A program made the position numbers and the translations under genes. Positions 18,229 to 28,200 of a DNA stretch of 64,000 nucleotides are shown piece after piece. The notes beneath the pieces were generated by a model. It saw only the letters and a list, made by a program, of their open reading frames with translations, made no database searches and was not told the DNA's origin. Each line of letters opens with the position of its first letter. The first letter of the stretch is position 1. The DNA comes from an uncultured Planktomarina sp. (GTDB lineage: Bacteria; Pseudomonadota; Alphaproteobacteria; Rhodobacterales; Rhodobacteraceae), in assembly GCA_905182535.1 (NCBI GenBank), contig CAJJBZ010000008.1:1-64000 (forward strand). Direction: 5' to 3'.

Positions 18229-18975
18229 ATGAATCGGAATGACTTTCATAAGCTGTTTAAGACGCCAGGACCGGTTGTATTACCTGTAATCCATGTATTG
18301 GACAGCCTGCGGACCCGCAAAAATGTTGAGATCTTACTAAAGGCAGGCGCTCCTGGATGCTTTCTAATAAACCATGATTTTGCACCAGAACAGTTTTTAC
18401 CAATCATAAAAGATACGCGTGCGGCCTTCCCCTCCTTGTGGATGGCGGTAAACTTTCTAGCAGTTACGGGCAAAGACGCTTTCCCTATACTCGGGCAACT
18501 CCAAGCCGAAGGCTGTCAGGTCGATGCCTACTGGGCAGATGATGCGTGCATTGACGAGGATAGCGGCAATGTCCAGGCCATAGCCATTGCGGAAGCCCGC
18601 CAAAAAAGTGGTTGGAATGGTCTATATTTTGGTGGAACTGCATTCAAAAAGCAACGTAAAATAGCATCTAATCGTTATGCTGATGCAGCTAGTGAAGCTT
18701 GTAAGTTCATGGATGTAATTACGACCTCTGGCGTCGCCACAGGCCGAGAAGCAGATCTTGGTAAGCTAAAGACCTTCCGGGCGGCCATTGGTGAACGCCC
18801 ATTAGCCGTGGCTTCTGGGCTCTCACCTGAGAATGCAAAAGACTATGCAGATGTAGATTGCTTCATGATTGCAACTGGCATCAATGAGAAAGATAATTTT
18901 TACGATATTGACCCAGCCCGATTGGCTGATTTGATGTTTATCACACGCACCCTTTTTACAGGAACTTCATCATGA
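18229..18975 (+). CDS. BtpA/SgcQ family TIM-barrel protein
   Basis: This 248-residue protein resembles the BtpA/SgcQ family, a TIM barrel related to phosphoribosyl- or sugar-phosphate-binding barrels. Visible family features are VLPVIHVLDS at the start, MAVNFLAVTG, DAYWADDACID, ITTSGVATGREADLGK and a phosphate-loop-like LAVASGLSPENAKDY. The biochemical function of the family is not settled (a photosystem I assembly role has been proposed for BtpA itself). Here it overlaps a phosphoribosyltransferase gene by four bases (ATGA), so the two products are likely to act in one pathway, perhaps handling a ribosylated base. This role is inferred from the gene pair. Confidence 0.65.
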   Translation: MNRNDFHKLFKTPGPVVLPVIHVLDSLRTRKNVEILLKAGAPGCFLINHDFAPEQFLPIIKDTRAAFPSLWMAVNFLAVTGKDAFPILGQLQAEGCQVDAYWADDACIDEDSGNVQAIAIAEARQKSGWNGLYFGGTAFKKQRKIASNRYADAASEACKFMDVITTSGVATGREADLGKLKTFRAAIGERPLAVASGLSPENAKDYADVDCFMIATGINEKDNFYDIDPARLADLMFITRTLFTGTSS

Positions 18976-19604
18976 CAATGTCCAATAAAGGCCCGCGCGA
19001 CGATCGTTGGTATCTAAATATTATGGCACCTAATACAAAAGGCAAAAAATTTGCGTGGCTCGACCCAACCTCAATTTACATCAACGCTCAGGCTTTTAAT
19101 GATCTGCAAGATGATCTCCTAGAAGACCTCAGCGACGTTGAATTCGACGTTGTTGCAGGTTTGGACGCGATGGGTTTTGTTTTAGGCGCAGCTTTGGCGA
19201 CCCGTAGGGGAGTTGGTTTTCTACCAATTCGCAAGGCAGGTAAACTTTGCGTAGAAACCGATAAAGTATCTTTTGGAAATTATTCCGGACGCACCCAAGA
19301 TATGGAAATGCGTCTACCTGCATTCGCTCCCGGAACACGGGTTTTACTGGTAGACCAATGGGTCGAGACTGGTGGTACGATGGACGGATCAGTTCGGCTT
19401 GTGGAACGGCAAGGCGGTGTGATTGCTGGAATGGTAGCCGTAGCTATTGAGGAAAACGAAAGAACCAACAAATACCGCTCACTTTATCCCTGCATATCAG
19501 CAGTTATGCTTGGGTCGCGCTGGCAGAGAGAATGTAATAGCCAAACTCTATCTAGCTTTGCGCATTACAAGCCTGAAGCAGCATTCCCACAGTCTCGCAG
19601 GTAA
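18972..19604 (+). CDS. Phosphoribosyltransferase-like protein (adenine PRTase type)
   Basis: This is a 210-residue type-I phosphoribosyltransferase fold. The PRPP-binding loop is visible as VLLVDQWVETGGTMDGSVR near residue 120; classic enzymes have two acidic residues before the TGGT, whereas here it reads VDQWVETGGT, so one acidic residue is replaced by Gln. FLPIRKAGKL near residue 82 matches the flexible loop of adenine PRTases. It is translationally coupled to the BtpA-like gene. Base specificity is unknown; a deaminase and an importer nearby suggest salvage or activation of a heterocycle. Confidence 0.7.
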   Translation: MTMSNKGPRDDRWYLNIMAPNTKGKKFAWLDPTSIYINAQAFNDLQDDLLEDLSDVEFDVVAGLDAMGFVLGAALATRRGVGFLPIRKAGKLCVETDKVSFGNYSGRTQDMEMRLPAFAPGTRVLLVDQWVETGGTMDGSVRLVERQGGVIAGMVAVAIEENERTNKYRSLYPCISAVMLGSRWQRECNSQTLSSFAHYKPEAAFPQSRR

Positions 19605-19677
19605 CATACGGCACTGTTCTTTAGAGTTAATGTGCGGCATGTAAGGTATATACCTTACAAACAGGCTACCCCACACT

Positions 19678-19980
19678 ATGATTCCTTTGCTCGCCCTTCC
19701 CCTCCCACTTTTGATTGCCGTGATTTCAGGGTGTAGAGCCGGGTTGCGCGATCCTCAGGGGGCTGGAGAATTCTGGCGGGAAGGGGCCGTTGCGCTGGCT
19801 TGGGCGTCGGTTTCAATCTTCTTATGGCATTGCCTTTGGATTACATCAATCTTGCCTGCGCCCTGGCAGGATACTTTGGTATCGGGTGCCATTTGGACAG
19901 TAAAGACTAGCGCAGTATGGGGCCCATTATTGGTTATTTTCTATGTGCTTTATGCTATTAAAGCTCAACGTGCCTTGTGA
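19678..19980 (+). CDS. Small membrane protein
   Basis: This is a 100-residue protein with about three hydrophobic helices (starting LLALPLPLLIAVISG, then WASVSIFLWHCLW, then WGPLLVIFYVLYAIKA). I recognise no family. Its TGA overlaps the ATG of the next small membrane-protein gene, and the DUF1523 gene follows 46 bases after that one, so the three may form one operon. Confidence 0.6.
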   Translation: MIPLLALPLPLLIAVISGCRAGLRDPQGAGEFWREGAVALAWASVSIFLWHCLWITSILPAPWQDTLVSGAIWTVKTSAVWGPLLVIFYVLYAIKAQRAL

Positions 19981-20294
19981 TGGTCGAGATTAATTATTTC
20001 GTTGATATTATACTCCCAATAGCTACTTTTTTTGTGGTGGCTTGGTGCTTGCCCACGTTCTTGGCACGGTTTGTGTCAATGACCATTAAGGGCTTAATCA
20101 TGAATGGGATTTTTTCTACAGGGGTCCTCATTGTCCTAGGCGCTTCTTATATGTGGTGGGTAGGTGGAATTGATGCTGGAGAGGGATCTATACTCTCAGC
20201 GCTTTGGCGCAGTCTGCGCTTTGCATTAATCTGGGCACCGGTTCTGGTTTTAGCTTTGATTGTGCAACCGCAAAGATGGAGGCCTGATTTATGA
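19980..20294 (+). CDS. Small membrane protein
   Basis: This is a 104-residue protein with about three hydrophobic helices (YFVDIILPIATFFVVAWCLP, then GIFSTGVLIVLGASYMWWVG, then LIWAPVLVLALIV). No family is recognised. The start is the ATG at 19980 that overlaps the previous stop; a GTG at 19977 is the alternative. Coupling with the preceding gene suggests the two proteins form a membrane pair. Confidence 0.6.
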   Translation: MVEINYFVDIILPIATFFVVAWCLPTFLARFVSMTIKGLIMNGIFSTGVLIVLGASYMWWVGGIDAGEGSILSALWRSLRFALIWAPVLVLALIVQPQRWRPDL

Positions 20295-20340
20295 TTTCTC
20301 CAATAAAACTGGTTGCGATGCCTGAAAAGGAGAGGGAGCA

Positions 20341-20958
20341 ATGCTCACCAAACTGAAATGGATTTTTTGTCTTTGTCTTTTTATGATGGTCTTTGGGCTT
20401 TTGCATTATAATTTGCCCCAACGCGACATTGTCAGGATCACGGGTACGGAAGTACTGCGCAAAGACTTCTCTGGGTGGACACGTGTATTTTATGCCAAGC
20501 CTGATACAAGAGGTGCACTGTCGTTCAATCGGGATTTACGGCTGCTCAATTCGGTGCAGCCGAACGGAAAGGTGAGTGTCTATCGTAATGAGGATACTGG
20601 CTTCGGTTGGCCCCCTTATTTCAAGTTGGATAGCTCAAACTTACAAGCTGAGACTGAAGATGCTATTTCCGATAGGGACAGACCGGAATGGTATGTCGTG
20701 CGCCATTACGGTTGGCGCAACACATTTCTGTCGATCTACCCCAACGCAGTGAGCATCAAACCTATATCTGGGCCAAATGTGCAACTGATCCCATGGTTGA
20801 ATATCATATTTCTGACCGTATTAGCCGCCTTTTTATGGGCGATCTATGTGCGGGTTCGTGGGTTTTGGAGCAGAAGAATAAGCCCAATGATCGAAAATAT
20901 TGACGCTGCCGCTGAAAAATCTATCGGTCGGATTAGTGGCTGGTTCCGAAATAAATAG
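20341..20958 (+). CDS. DUF1523 family membrane protein
   Basis: This 205-residue protein matches the DUF1523 family common in Rhodobacterales: N-terminal helix, LHYNLPQRDIVRITGTEV, DWTRVFY-type segment (SGWTRVFYAKPD), VYRNEDTGFGWPPYFK, HYGWRNTFLSIYPNAV, then a second helix (PWLNIIFLTVLAAFLWAIYV) and a basic cytoplasmic tail. The function is unknown. The fold implied is a periplasmic domain between two membrane helices. A strong AAGGAGAGGGAG site lies before the ATG. Confidence 0.85.
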   Translation: MLTKLKWIFCLCLFMMVFGLLHYNLPQRDIVRITGTEVLRKDFSGWTRVFYAKPDTRGALSFNRDLRLLNSVQPNGKVSVYRNEDTGFGWPPYFKLDSSNLQAETEDAISDRDRPEWYVVRHYGWRNTFLSIYPNAVSIKPISGPNVQLIPWLNIIFLTVLAAFLWAIYVRVRGFWSRRISPMIENIDAAAEKSIGRISGWFRNK

Positions 20959-20978
20959 AGCAAGTAGCCGTTATATCA

Positions 20979-23287
20979 TTACTCGCCGTAAGGAATCCAA
21001 ATAGTTTTGATCTCAGTACCAGCATCAAGCCAGCTTAGGTGATCTTCAGGTGCAGCCCCTGCCCAAACGCGTTTGATGTTGCTGCTAGCTTTCGCCTTGA
21101 CTGCTTTGGTTATGGCTTTACCTGACAAACACCAAACGCTGTCAATATCCATGTGCGCCCCAAGATGGGAGGCCAAATTGGCTTGGGCCCCTGTCAAGAT
21201 ATTCACTGTGCCGGCTGGGAGGTCCGAAGCCTCTAAGATATGATAGAAGTCTGTTGCGGCTAAAGGGTAGGGCTGGCTTGCAAAAAGTGTGACCGTGTTG
21301 CCCGTGGACAAAGCGGCGGCCATTGGTGTCACTAAGCCCAACAGAGGCGTAGCATCTGGGCACAGTGCCGCAATCCTGCCAACAGGTTCGCGCATCGCCA
21401 AAGCAACACCCTGAATGGGTACAGATTTTGCGCGGCCTTCAAACTTATCGGCCCAAGCGGCGTAGGTGAACAGAATGTCAATCGCTGCTTCAACTTCAAA
21501 TTTCCCACTTGTGGTGCCAGTCATGGTATCCAAACGTGCGGCATAGCTCTCGGTCTGTGCCGCAAGATTTTCTGCAATGTAGTACAGAATTTGCGCTCGA
21601 AGATGACCTGAGCTTTTACCCCAGCTAGAGGCTAATTGCGACTGCACCGCGTTGCGGATGTCTTTGCGACTTGCGATGGGGACATGGCCTAACAGCTGGC
21701 CTTTGGGCCCGTAAACCGCTTGGCTATATCCGCTATCAGGACGGGCTTGTTTCCCACCGATATAAAGCTTGGGAGTCCGGTCTACCAGCTCTGTGATGGC
21801 GCCGTTGCCTGTGAACGCAGCAATAGTTGCAGGACACTTTATGGATGTGGTGGCTTTGCTATATGCTTGCAAACCCTCCCAGCCACCCTCACGGCCAAAC
21901 CCGCTTTCGCGCACACCGCCAAAGCCGGCTGCTGCATCAAACAAATTAGTGGCATTGACCCAAACGACACCAGCTGCCAGTTTTGGCGCGACGTCTAGCG
22001 CTAGGTTGATGTTCTCCGTCCAAACGGTAGCCGCTAGCCCGTATTTAGTGTTGTTGGCAATCTCTATGGCTTCTTCTTCAGAATGTGGTGGAAACTAAAA
22101 CTGGACCAAAAATCTCTTCCTGCATCAAGGTGTCGGCGGCATGTAGGCCAGTGATCAATGTTGGCGGATAGAAGCATCCCTCTGGAACTGGGGTATTCGC
22201 ATGGTAGATTTCGCCAGCATTATTAGCTGCGATCAGATTTTGAATTTGCACTAATTGGATGGGGTCTACGATCGCACCAACGTCGATTGATTTGTCTAAC
22301 GGGTCACCGATTATTAGCTTGTCCATGCGCGCCTTGAGCCGGTGGTAAAAATCTTCAGCAATAGCTTCATGAACTAAAAGTCGAGAACCTGCACAGCATA
22401 CTTGGCCTTGATTGAACCAAATGGCATCAACTAAACCCTTCAATAGCACTGTCAATATCAGCGTCATCAAACACGATATAGGGCGATTTCCCACCCAGCT
22501 CTAGGGTGAGAGATTTACTACTGGTTGCGGTCGCATCCTGGATTTTGCGTCCCACAGCGGTGGAGCCTGTGAAGGCAATCTTGTCGACCTCTGATGCGAC
22601 AAGCGCCTCGCCCGTATTACCGTCGCCAGTTATAATGTTTACTACACCGGGCGGCACGCCTGCTTGCGTACAGATATCGGCAAAGAGCATGGCGGTCATC
22701 GGTGTGTATTCTGCGGGCTTCAAAACCACTGTGTTGCCCATGGCTAAAGCTGGGGCGATTTTCCAAGCTAACATCAGAAGTGGAAAATTCCATGGGATGA
22801 TCTGACCGCAAACGCCCAAGGCCACGCGATCTGATAGGGCGGTTGGCATCAGTTGCGCATGACCCGCATGGTGATAAAAGTGGCGAATGGCCAGAGGGAT
22901 ATCAATGTCCCTGCTTTCGCGAATAGGCTTGCCATTATCCAAGGACTCCATGACCGACAAGAGTCGTGCATGTTTTTGCATCAATCGTGCGATGGCATAG
23001 AGCACGCGTGCCCGAGCAGGGCCACCTGATGCCTCCCACAAGGGTTGTGCCTTGCGTGCTGCTGCAACTGCGGCGGCAACCTCGGTAGCAGAGCTAATTG
23101 TCATCCCGGCCAGTTTTTCACCTGTGGCGGGATTGCAAACTAACAAGTCCTCGCGAAAGGGGCCCCATTTGCCATTGATATAGGGCCCAGAAATTCCACC
23201 ATGATCTGCAATCCATTTAAGCGCTATGGTACTATCTTCGGGGGCTGTACCGTAATCCATTGTGTCGAAAATTGTTTCAATGCTCAT
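20979..23287 (-). pseudogene. Tandem-domain aldehyde dehydrogenase with two frameshifts
   Basis: The intact relative is a protein of about 790 residues with a full aldehyde dehydrogenase domain followed by a second, degenerate one, usually beside deoC. Three frames are needed here. From the ATG at 23287 the frame reads to DDADIDSAIEGFS and stops. One extra T near 22435-22440 separates it from GLVDAIWFNQGQVCCAGS, which carries the catalytic Cys. That frame stops after FGPVLVSTTF near 22090, and a third frame continues EEAIEIANNTKYGLAA, VWVNATNLFDAAAGFGG and the whole second domain to the end at 20979. The substrate would be an aldehyde, perhaps acetaldehyde from DeoC. Two independent shifts make a functional full-length protein unlikely. 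Confidence 0.8.
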
Positions 23288-23291
23288 GGGG

Positions 23292-24278
23292 TTATCCGAT
23301 CGGGTGGCGGTGATTGGCAGAATAGGAGCCGGTGAGGTGATGCTCGAGTTGACGTTCAATGTCGCCCAAAAGCGACGATGCACCAAAGCGGAAAAGGTCT
23401 GGGCGCAGCCAACGGTCCCCAAGCTCTTCCTTTATCAAGGCTAGATATGTGATTGCGTCCTTGGCTTTGGAAATCCCACCTGCAGGTTTATACCCCACGC
23501 GGAATCCGGTGCGGCTGTAATAGGCGCGAATGGCGCGCAGCATTACTAATGTGACAGGCAGGGTCGCATTTATACTTTCTTTACCGGTGGAGGTTTTGAT
23601 GAAATCAGCCCCTGCCATCATACAAATCAAACTGGCGCGCCCCACGTTACGCAGGCTGCCCAACTCGCCAGTGGCCAGAATGGCTTTGACATGTGCATCG
23701 CCGCACGCGGTACGGAAGGCAGCCATCTCTTCATAGAGGGCTTGCCAGTTTTGGGTAAGAACGTGGCGTCGTGAAATCACAATATCGATCTCGGATGCCC
23801 CCGCTTTCACGCTTTCACGAATTTCTTCTATTCGCAGATGTAACGGTGAAAGTCCTGCAGGAAAACCAGTACTGACGGCAGCTACGGGAATGCCAGTCCC
23901 ATGCAGGGCAGTCACCGCAGTGGTGATCATATCGTGATAGACGCAGACCGCGCCTGTTGTTAGATATGGCAGGCCAATTTGATCCAGAATATCTTGTCGT
24001 GCCGGTTGGAGGGCCTTGGCGCAGAGCCGTTTGACCCTGCCTGAGGTGTCGTCTCCTGAAAGGGTAGTCAGATCGATGCAGCTTATTGCGCGGGCAAGCC
24101 ATGCGGCTTGATGATCTTTTTTGACAGACCGTCTACCGGGCAAGCTGGCACATCGTCGTTCAATGGCAGAGGTGTTGGCTTGCATCGAAAGTGCCCAATC
24201 CAAATCGAGCACTGTGCCCAAATTTCGGGGTTTTGTAGTTTGAGGCATTTGTGCAATTGACGTTGTTTTCTGTTCCAT
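23292..24278 (-). CDS. deoC: Deoxyribose-phosphate aldolase
   Basis: DeoC (EC 4.1.2.4) splits 2-deoxyribose 5-phosphate into glyceraldehyde 3-phosphate and acetaldehyde. The product is 328 residues, the long form common in alphaproteobacteria. The Schiff-base lysine is in GADFIKTSTGKES near residue 228, and the second active-site lysine is in VGYKPAGGISKA. EIDIVISRRHVL carries the conserved Asp. It ends four bases before the start of the aldehyde dehydrogenase gene on the same strand, which would oxidise the acetaldehyde if it were intact. It is divergent from rpe. Confidence 0.93.
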   Translation of the reverse strand: MEQKTTSIAQMPQTTKPRNLGTVLDLDWALSMQANTSAIERRCASLPGRRSVKKDHQAAWLARAISCIDLTTLSGDDTSGRVKRLCAKALQPARQDILDQIGLPYLTTGAVCVYHDMITTAVTALHGTGIPVAAVSTGFPAGLSPLHLRIEEIRESVKAGASEIDIVISRRHVLTQNWQALYEEMAAFRTACGDAHVKAILATGELGSLRNVGRASLICMMAGADFIKTSTGKESINATLPVTLVMLRAIRAYYSRTGFRVGYKPAGGISKAKDAITYLALIKEELGDRWLRPDLFRFGASSLLGDIERQLEHHLTGSYSANHRHPIG

Positions 24279-24380
24279 TCAACTTGTGTGCATGGGATTG
24301 CCCGACAGTTCAAGTATTCTAACACGTGACAATCATGCTTTACCGAGATAATTGCGAGAAAACTATGTAAAGGTGAGACC

Positions 24381-25058
24381 ATGTCTTTCAACCGTACTAT
24401 AAAAATAGCCCCCTCAATTTTATCCGCAGATTTCGCAAATTTTGGCGAGGAGATCCGCTGTGTAGAGGCTCAAGGTGCGGATTGGATCCACGTTGACGTG
24501 ATGGACGGGCATTTTGTGCCTAATATCACCTTTGGTCCTAGTACCTGTGCCGCCATTCGGCCGCATATTTCAACTATTATGGATGTTCACCTGATGATCG
24601 CACCCGTTGATCTATATGTTGAGGCTTTTGCAGAAGCAGGCGCTGATGTGATTACTGCACACGTTGAAGCAGGGGCACATATTCACCGCTCATTGCAGGC
24701 AATTCGTGCTAATGGTGCAAAAGCTGGCGTGGCGCTCAATCCCGGCACACCAGCCAGCGCCGTTATGCATTTGCTTGATATTGCTGACCTAGTTTGCGTC
24801 ATGACCGTGAACCCAGGCTTTGGTGGCCAATCCTTTATCCCGTTGGAAAGCAAAGTCGCTGAGCTGCGCGCAATGATTGGTGACAGGCCTATCCATATCG
24901 AGATTGACGGTGGCGTGACACCTTTGACTGCCCCGGGCCTTGTGAATGCGGGTGCAGATGTGTTGGTGGCAGGATCGGCAGTTTTCAAAGGAGGCTCGGT
25001 TTCCAACCCTGCCGCCTATGGACTGAATATCAATGCAATCCGCGCGGCTGTTGCTTAA
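24381..25058 (+). CDS. rpe: Ribulose-phosphate 3-epimerase
   Basis: Rpe (EC 5.1.3.1) interconverts ribulose 5-phosphate and xylulose 5-phosphate in the pentose phosphate pathway. The 225-residue TIM barrel shows [16 protein letters not shown] at the start, [35 protein letters not shown] and [12 protein letters not shown], which together carry the metal and catalytic residues of the family. AAAGGTGAGA precedes the ATG. It is divergent from deoC with a 102-base spacer. Confidence 0.95.
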   Translation: MSFNRTIKIAPSILSADFANFGEEIRCVEAQGADWIHVDVMDGHFVPNITFGPSTCAAIRPHISTIMDVHLMIAPVDLYVEAFAEAGADVITAHVEAGAHIHRSLQAIRANGAKAGVALNPGTPASAVMHLLDIADLVCVMTVNPGFGGQSFIPLESKVAELRAMIGDRPIHIEIDGGVTPLTAPGLVNAGADVLVAGSAVFKGGSVSNPAAYGLNINAIRAAVA

Positions 25059-25226
25059 ATACCCGAAAGCTTTGGATTTTACGTAATAGTAAAACTATCT
25101 GTGATGGCAGTATCTCTTTGAAAAAAGTCTGGTTTAGGGAAATATTTTTCTAGCCATTTTTGGTCAGGGCTCTTGACGGTAGCCATGTTTGCAGCGTTCC
25201 TGCTGCAAACTGGTTGGGAGTAGACT

Positions 25227-28200
25227 ATGGCGTGGGAGTTTTGGGTCGATCGCGGTGGTACATTCACTGATATTGTAGCGCAAGATTCAACGGGGCATCT
25301 TCACAGCCATAAGCTTTTGTCTGAAAGCCCCGAGCAGTATCAAGACGCAGCTGTGCAGGGCATCTCCAACATTTTAGGCGATGTACCCATTGCACGGGCA
25401 GACATCGGCGCGGTGAAGATGGGCACAACTGTGGCGACTAACGCGTTATTGGAGCGCAAAGGGGCTGCTGTTTTGCTGATGATTACCGAAGGGTTTGGCG
25501 ATCTGTTGGAAATTGGCTATCAGACAAGGCCGGATCTGTTTGCTATGCATATCAAACGGCCTGAGTTGCTGTATCAATCCGTTGTGGAAGTGTCTGAGCG
25601 CTTGGATGCGCAGGGGCAGATCCTGACCGGACTGGATATGGCGCAGGCCCGGGTAGACATGCAAACGGCACGGGTGGCGGGCGTGGAGTCCATCGCCATC
25701 GCCCTGTTGCATGCCTATCTCAATCCCAGTCATGAACAACAATTGGCAGAGTTGGCCCGCGACCTTGGGTTTGAACAGGTTTCAACCTCTCATGAGGTGT
25801 CGGGGCTATCCAAATTGGTGAGCCGCGGTGACACAACCGTGGTGGATGCCTATCTGTCGCCAATACTGCGGCGCTATGTGGATCAAGTGGCTGATGCGTT
25901 GAACGTCGGTGAAAACTGCAAGGCATTGATGTTCATGCAATCTAATGGTGGCTTGACCGATGCGCGAAAATTCCAAGGCAAAGACGCGATTTTATCGGGG
26001 CCTGCCGGTGGAATTGTTGGGATGGTGCAAACGGGTCAGCAGGCTGGTTTTAAACTGATTGGTTTTGATATGGGCGGTACTTCCACTGATGTAAGCCATT
26101 TTGCTGGAAAGTTTGAGCGTAGTTTCGAGACTGAAATCGCTGGGGTACGCATGCGCGCACCGATGATGGATATTCATACTGTGGCGGCCGGTGGTGGCTC
26201 GATTTGCAGCTATCGTGACGGCAGATTTCAAGTGGGCCCCGAAAGTGCAGGCGCTGATCCGGGTCCAGCCAGCTATCGTCGCGGTGGGCCTTTGACAGTC
26301 ACAGATTGTAATCTACTTTTGGGTGCCGTCTCTGTGGACTATTTTCCCGCTGTTTTTGGATCTTCTGGGGATATGCCTTTGGATCAAGATTCTGCTCGAC
26401 GGCGCATCCAAGACTTAGCGGCGCAAAATGACCTGCAAGGGTCACTGGAAGGCATGGCACAGGGGTTTCTTGAAATTGCAGTCCAAAATATGGCCAATGC
26501 CATCAAGAAAATCAGTGTTGAGCGTGGCCATGATATCACCGCCTATACCCTGCAAAGCTTTGGGGGCGCAGGGGGGCAGCATGCCTGTTTGGTGGCTGAA
26601 GCGTTGGGTATGTCTCGGGTGATGGTGCACCCGTTTGCAGGCGTGCTTTCCGCCTATGGGATGGGGCTCGCAGATGTTCGGTGCCTGCGCGAGGGGCAGC
26701 TCGATTGTGCTCTGGAGGATGATGCACAGGTGCAAAGCACCTTGGGCACCCTACAAACTGCCGCCGTGCAAGAGCTGGCGGGACAAGGCATTGTGGAGCC
26801 GCGTATCGAGATAATGGCACATTTGCGCTACGAGGGCTCGCACCAAGCTTTGGAGGTGTCTTATGGCCTGGCCACACAAATGGCTCAAGATTTTGAAGCC
26901 GCCCATTTGGCCCGTTTTGGCTTTTCGTCACCGGACCGAAAGCTGCAATTTGAGATGCTGAGTGTGGAGGCTATTGGCGAGATGGAGGGTGCGGCCAATC
27001 CGGTGCAAACCTTTGGTGATGGCGCACCGATAGGGCAAGGTCGGCTCTATCGCCAAAGCTGGCATGACACGCAGGTCTATGACCGAACCAAGCTACGGTC
27101 CGATCAAGTGATCAACGGTCCGGCGATTGTGCTTGAACCAACCGGAACAAATGTTGTGGAACCCGGATGGCAAGCGCAGCAAGATATCTTTGGTAATTTG
27201 ATTCTTGAACATGTGGCCCGCCCAGTGCGCGATTTGGCTAGTACCAAGGCTGATCCAATTTTGTTGGAGGTTATGTCGAACCGCTTCATGTCGATTGCGG
27301 ATCAAATGGGCGCCACTTTGGCCAATACGAGTTGGTCTGTGAATATCAAAGAGCGGTTTGATTTTTCCTGTGCTATTTTTGATGGGCAGGGGGATTTGGT
27401 GGCGAATGCTCCGCATGTACCGGTGCATCTGGGTTCAATGTCAGATAGCATAAAAACCGTGATGCAGCAAAATGCAGAGATCGTTGAGGGGGATGCATAC
27501 ATGCTCAACTCGCCCTACAATGGTGGCACGCATTTGCCGGATGTGACTGTTGTCACCCCGGTCTTTGTTGAGGGCAAAGCGACCTATTGGTTGGGCTCGC
27601 GCGGGCATCACGCAGATATTGGTGGGCGCACACCTGGATCTGCACCACCGGATAGCACGCATATCGAACAAGAAGGCGTGTTGATTGATAACGTACAATT
27701 GGTCCAAGCGGGGCGTCTGTGTGAAGATGAAGCGATCAAGATATTATTGTCTGGAAAATACCCTTGTCGCAATATCCCACAAAATATGGCTGATCTGAAA
27801 GCTCAAGTCGCGGCCAATGAAACTGGACGCCGTGAATTGCTACGGATGGTGGCCAGCTATGGGCAGCCTGCTGTGACCGCTTATATGGTACATGTGCAAG
27901 ACAACGCCGAAGAAAGCGTGCGCGAGGTCATCGCTGGGCTCGAAGATGGCAATTTCCTATATAAAATGGATACTGGCCAGCAAGTGCAGGTGGCAATTAC
28001 GGTCGACCGTGATACCCGCTCAGCGCGGGTGGATTTTACCGGCACCAGCGCTCAGCATGCTGGCAATTATAACGCACCCTTTGCCGTGTCGCGGGCGGTC
28101 GTCCTCTACGTGTTTCGCTTGATGGTTGGTAAAAATATTCCCCTGAATGAGGGCTGTCTCAAACCCTTGGATATCATTGTGCCAGAAAACTCGATGCTCA

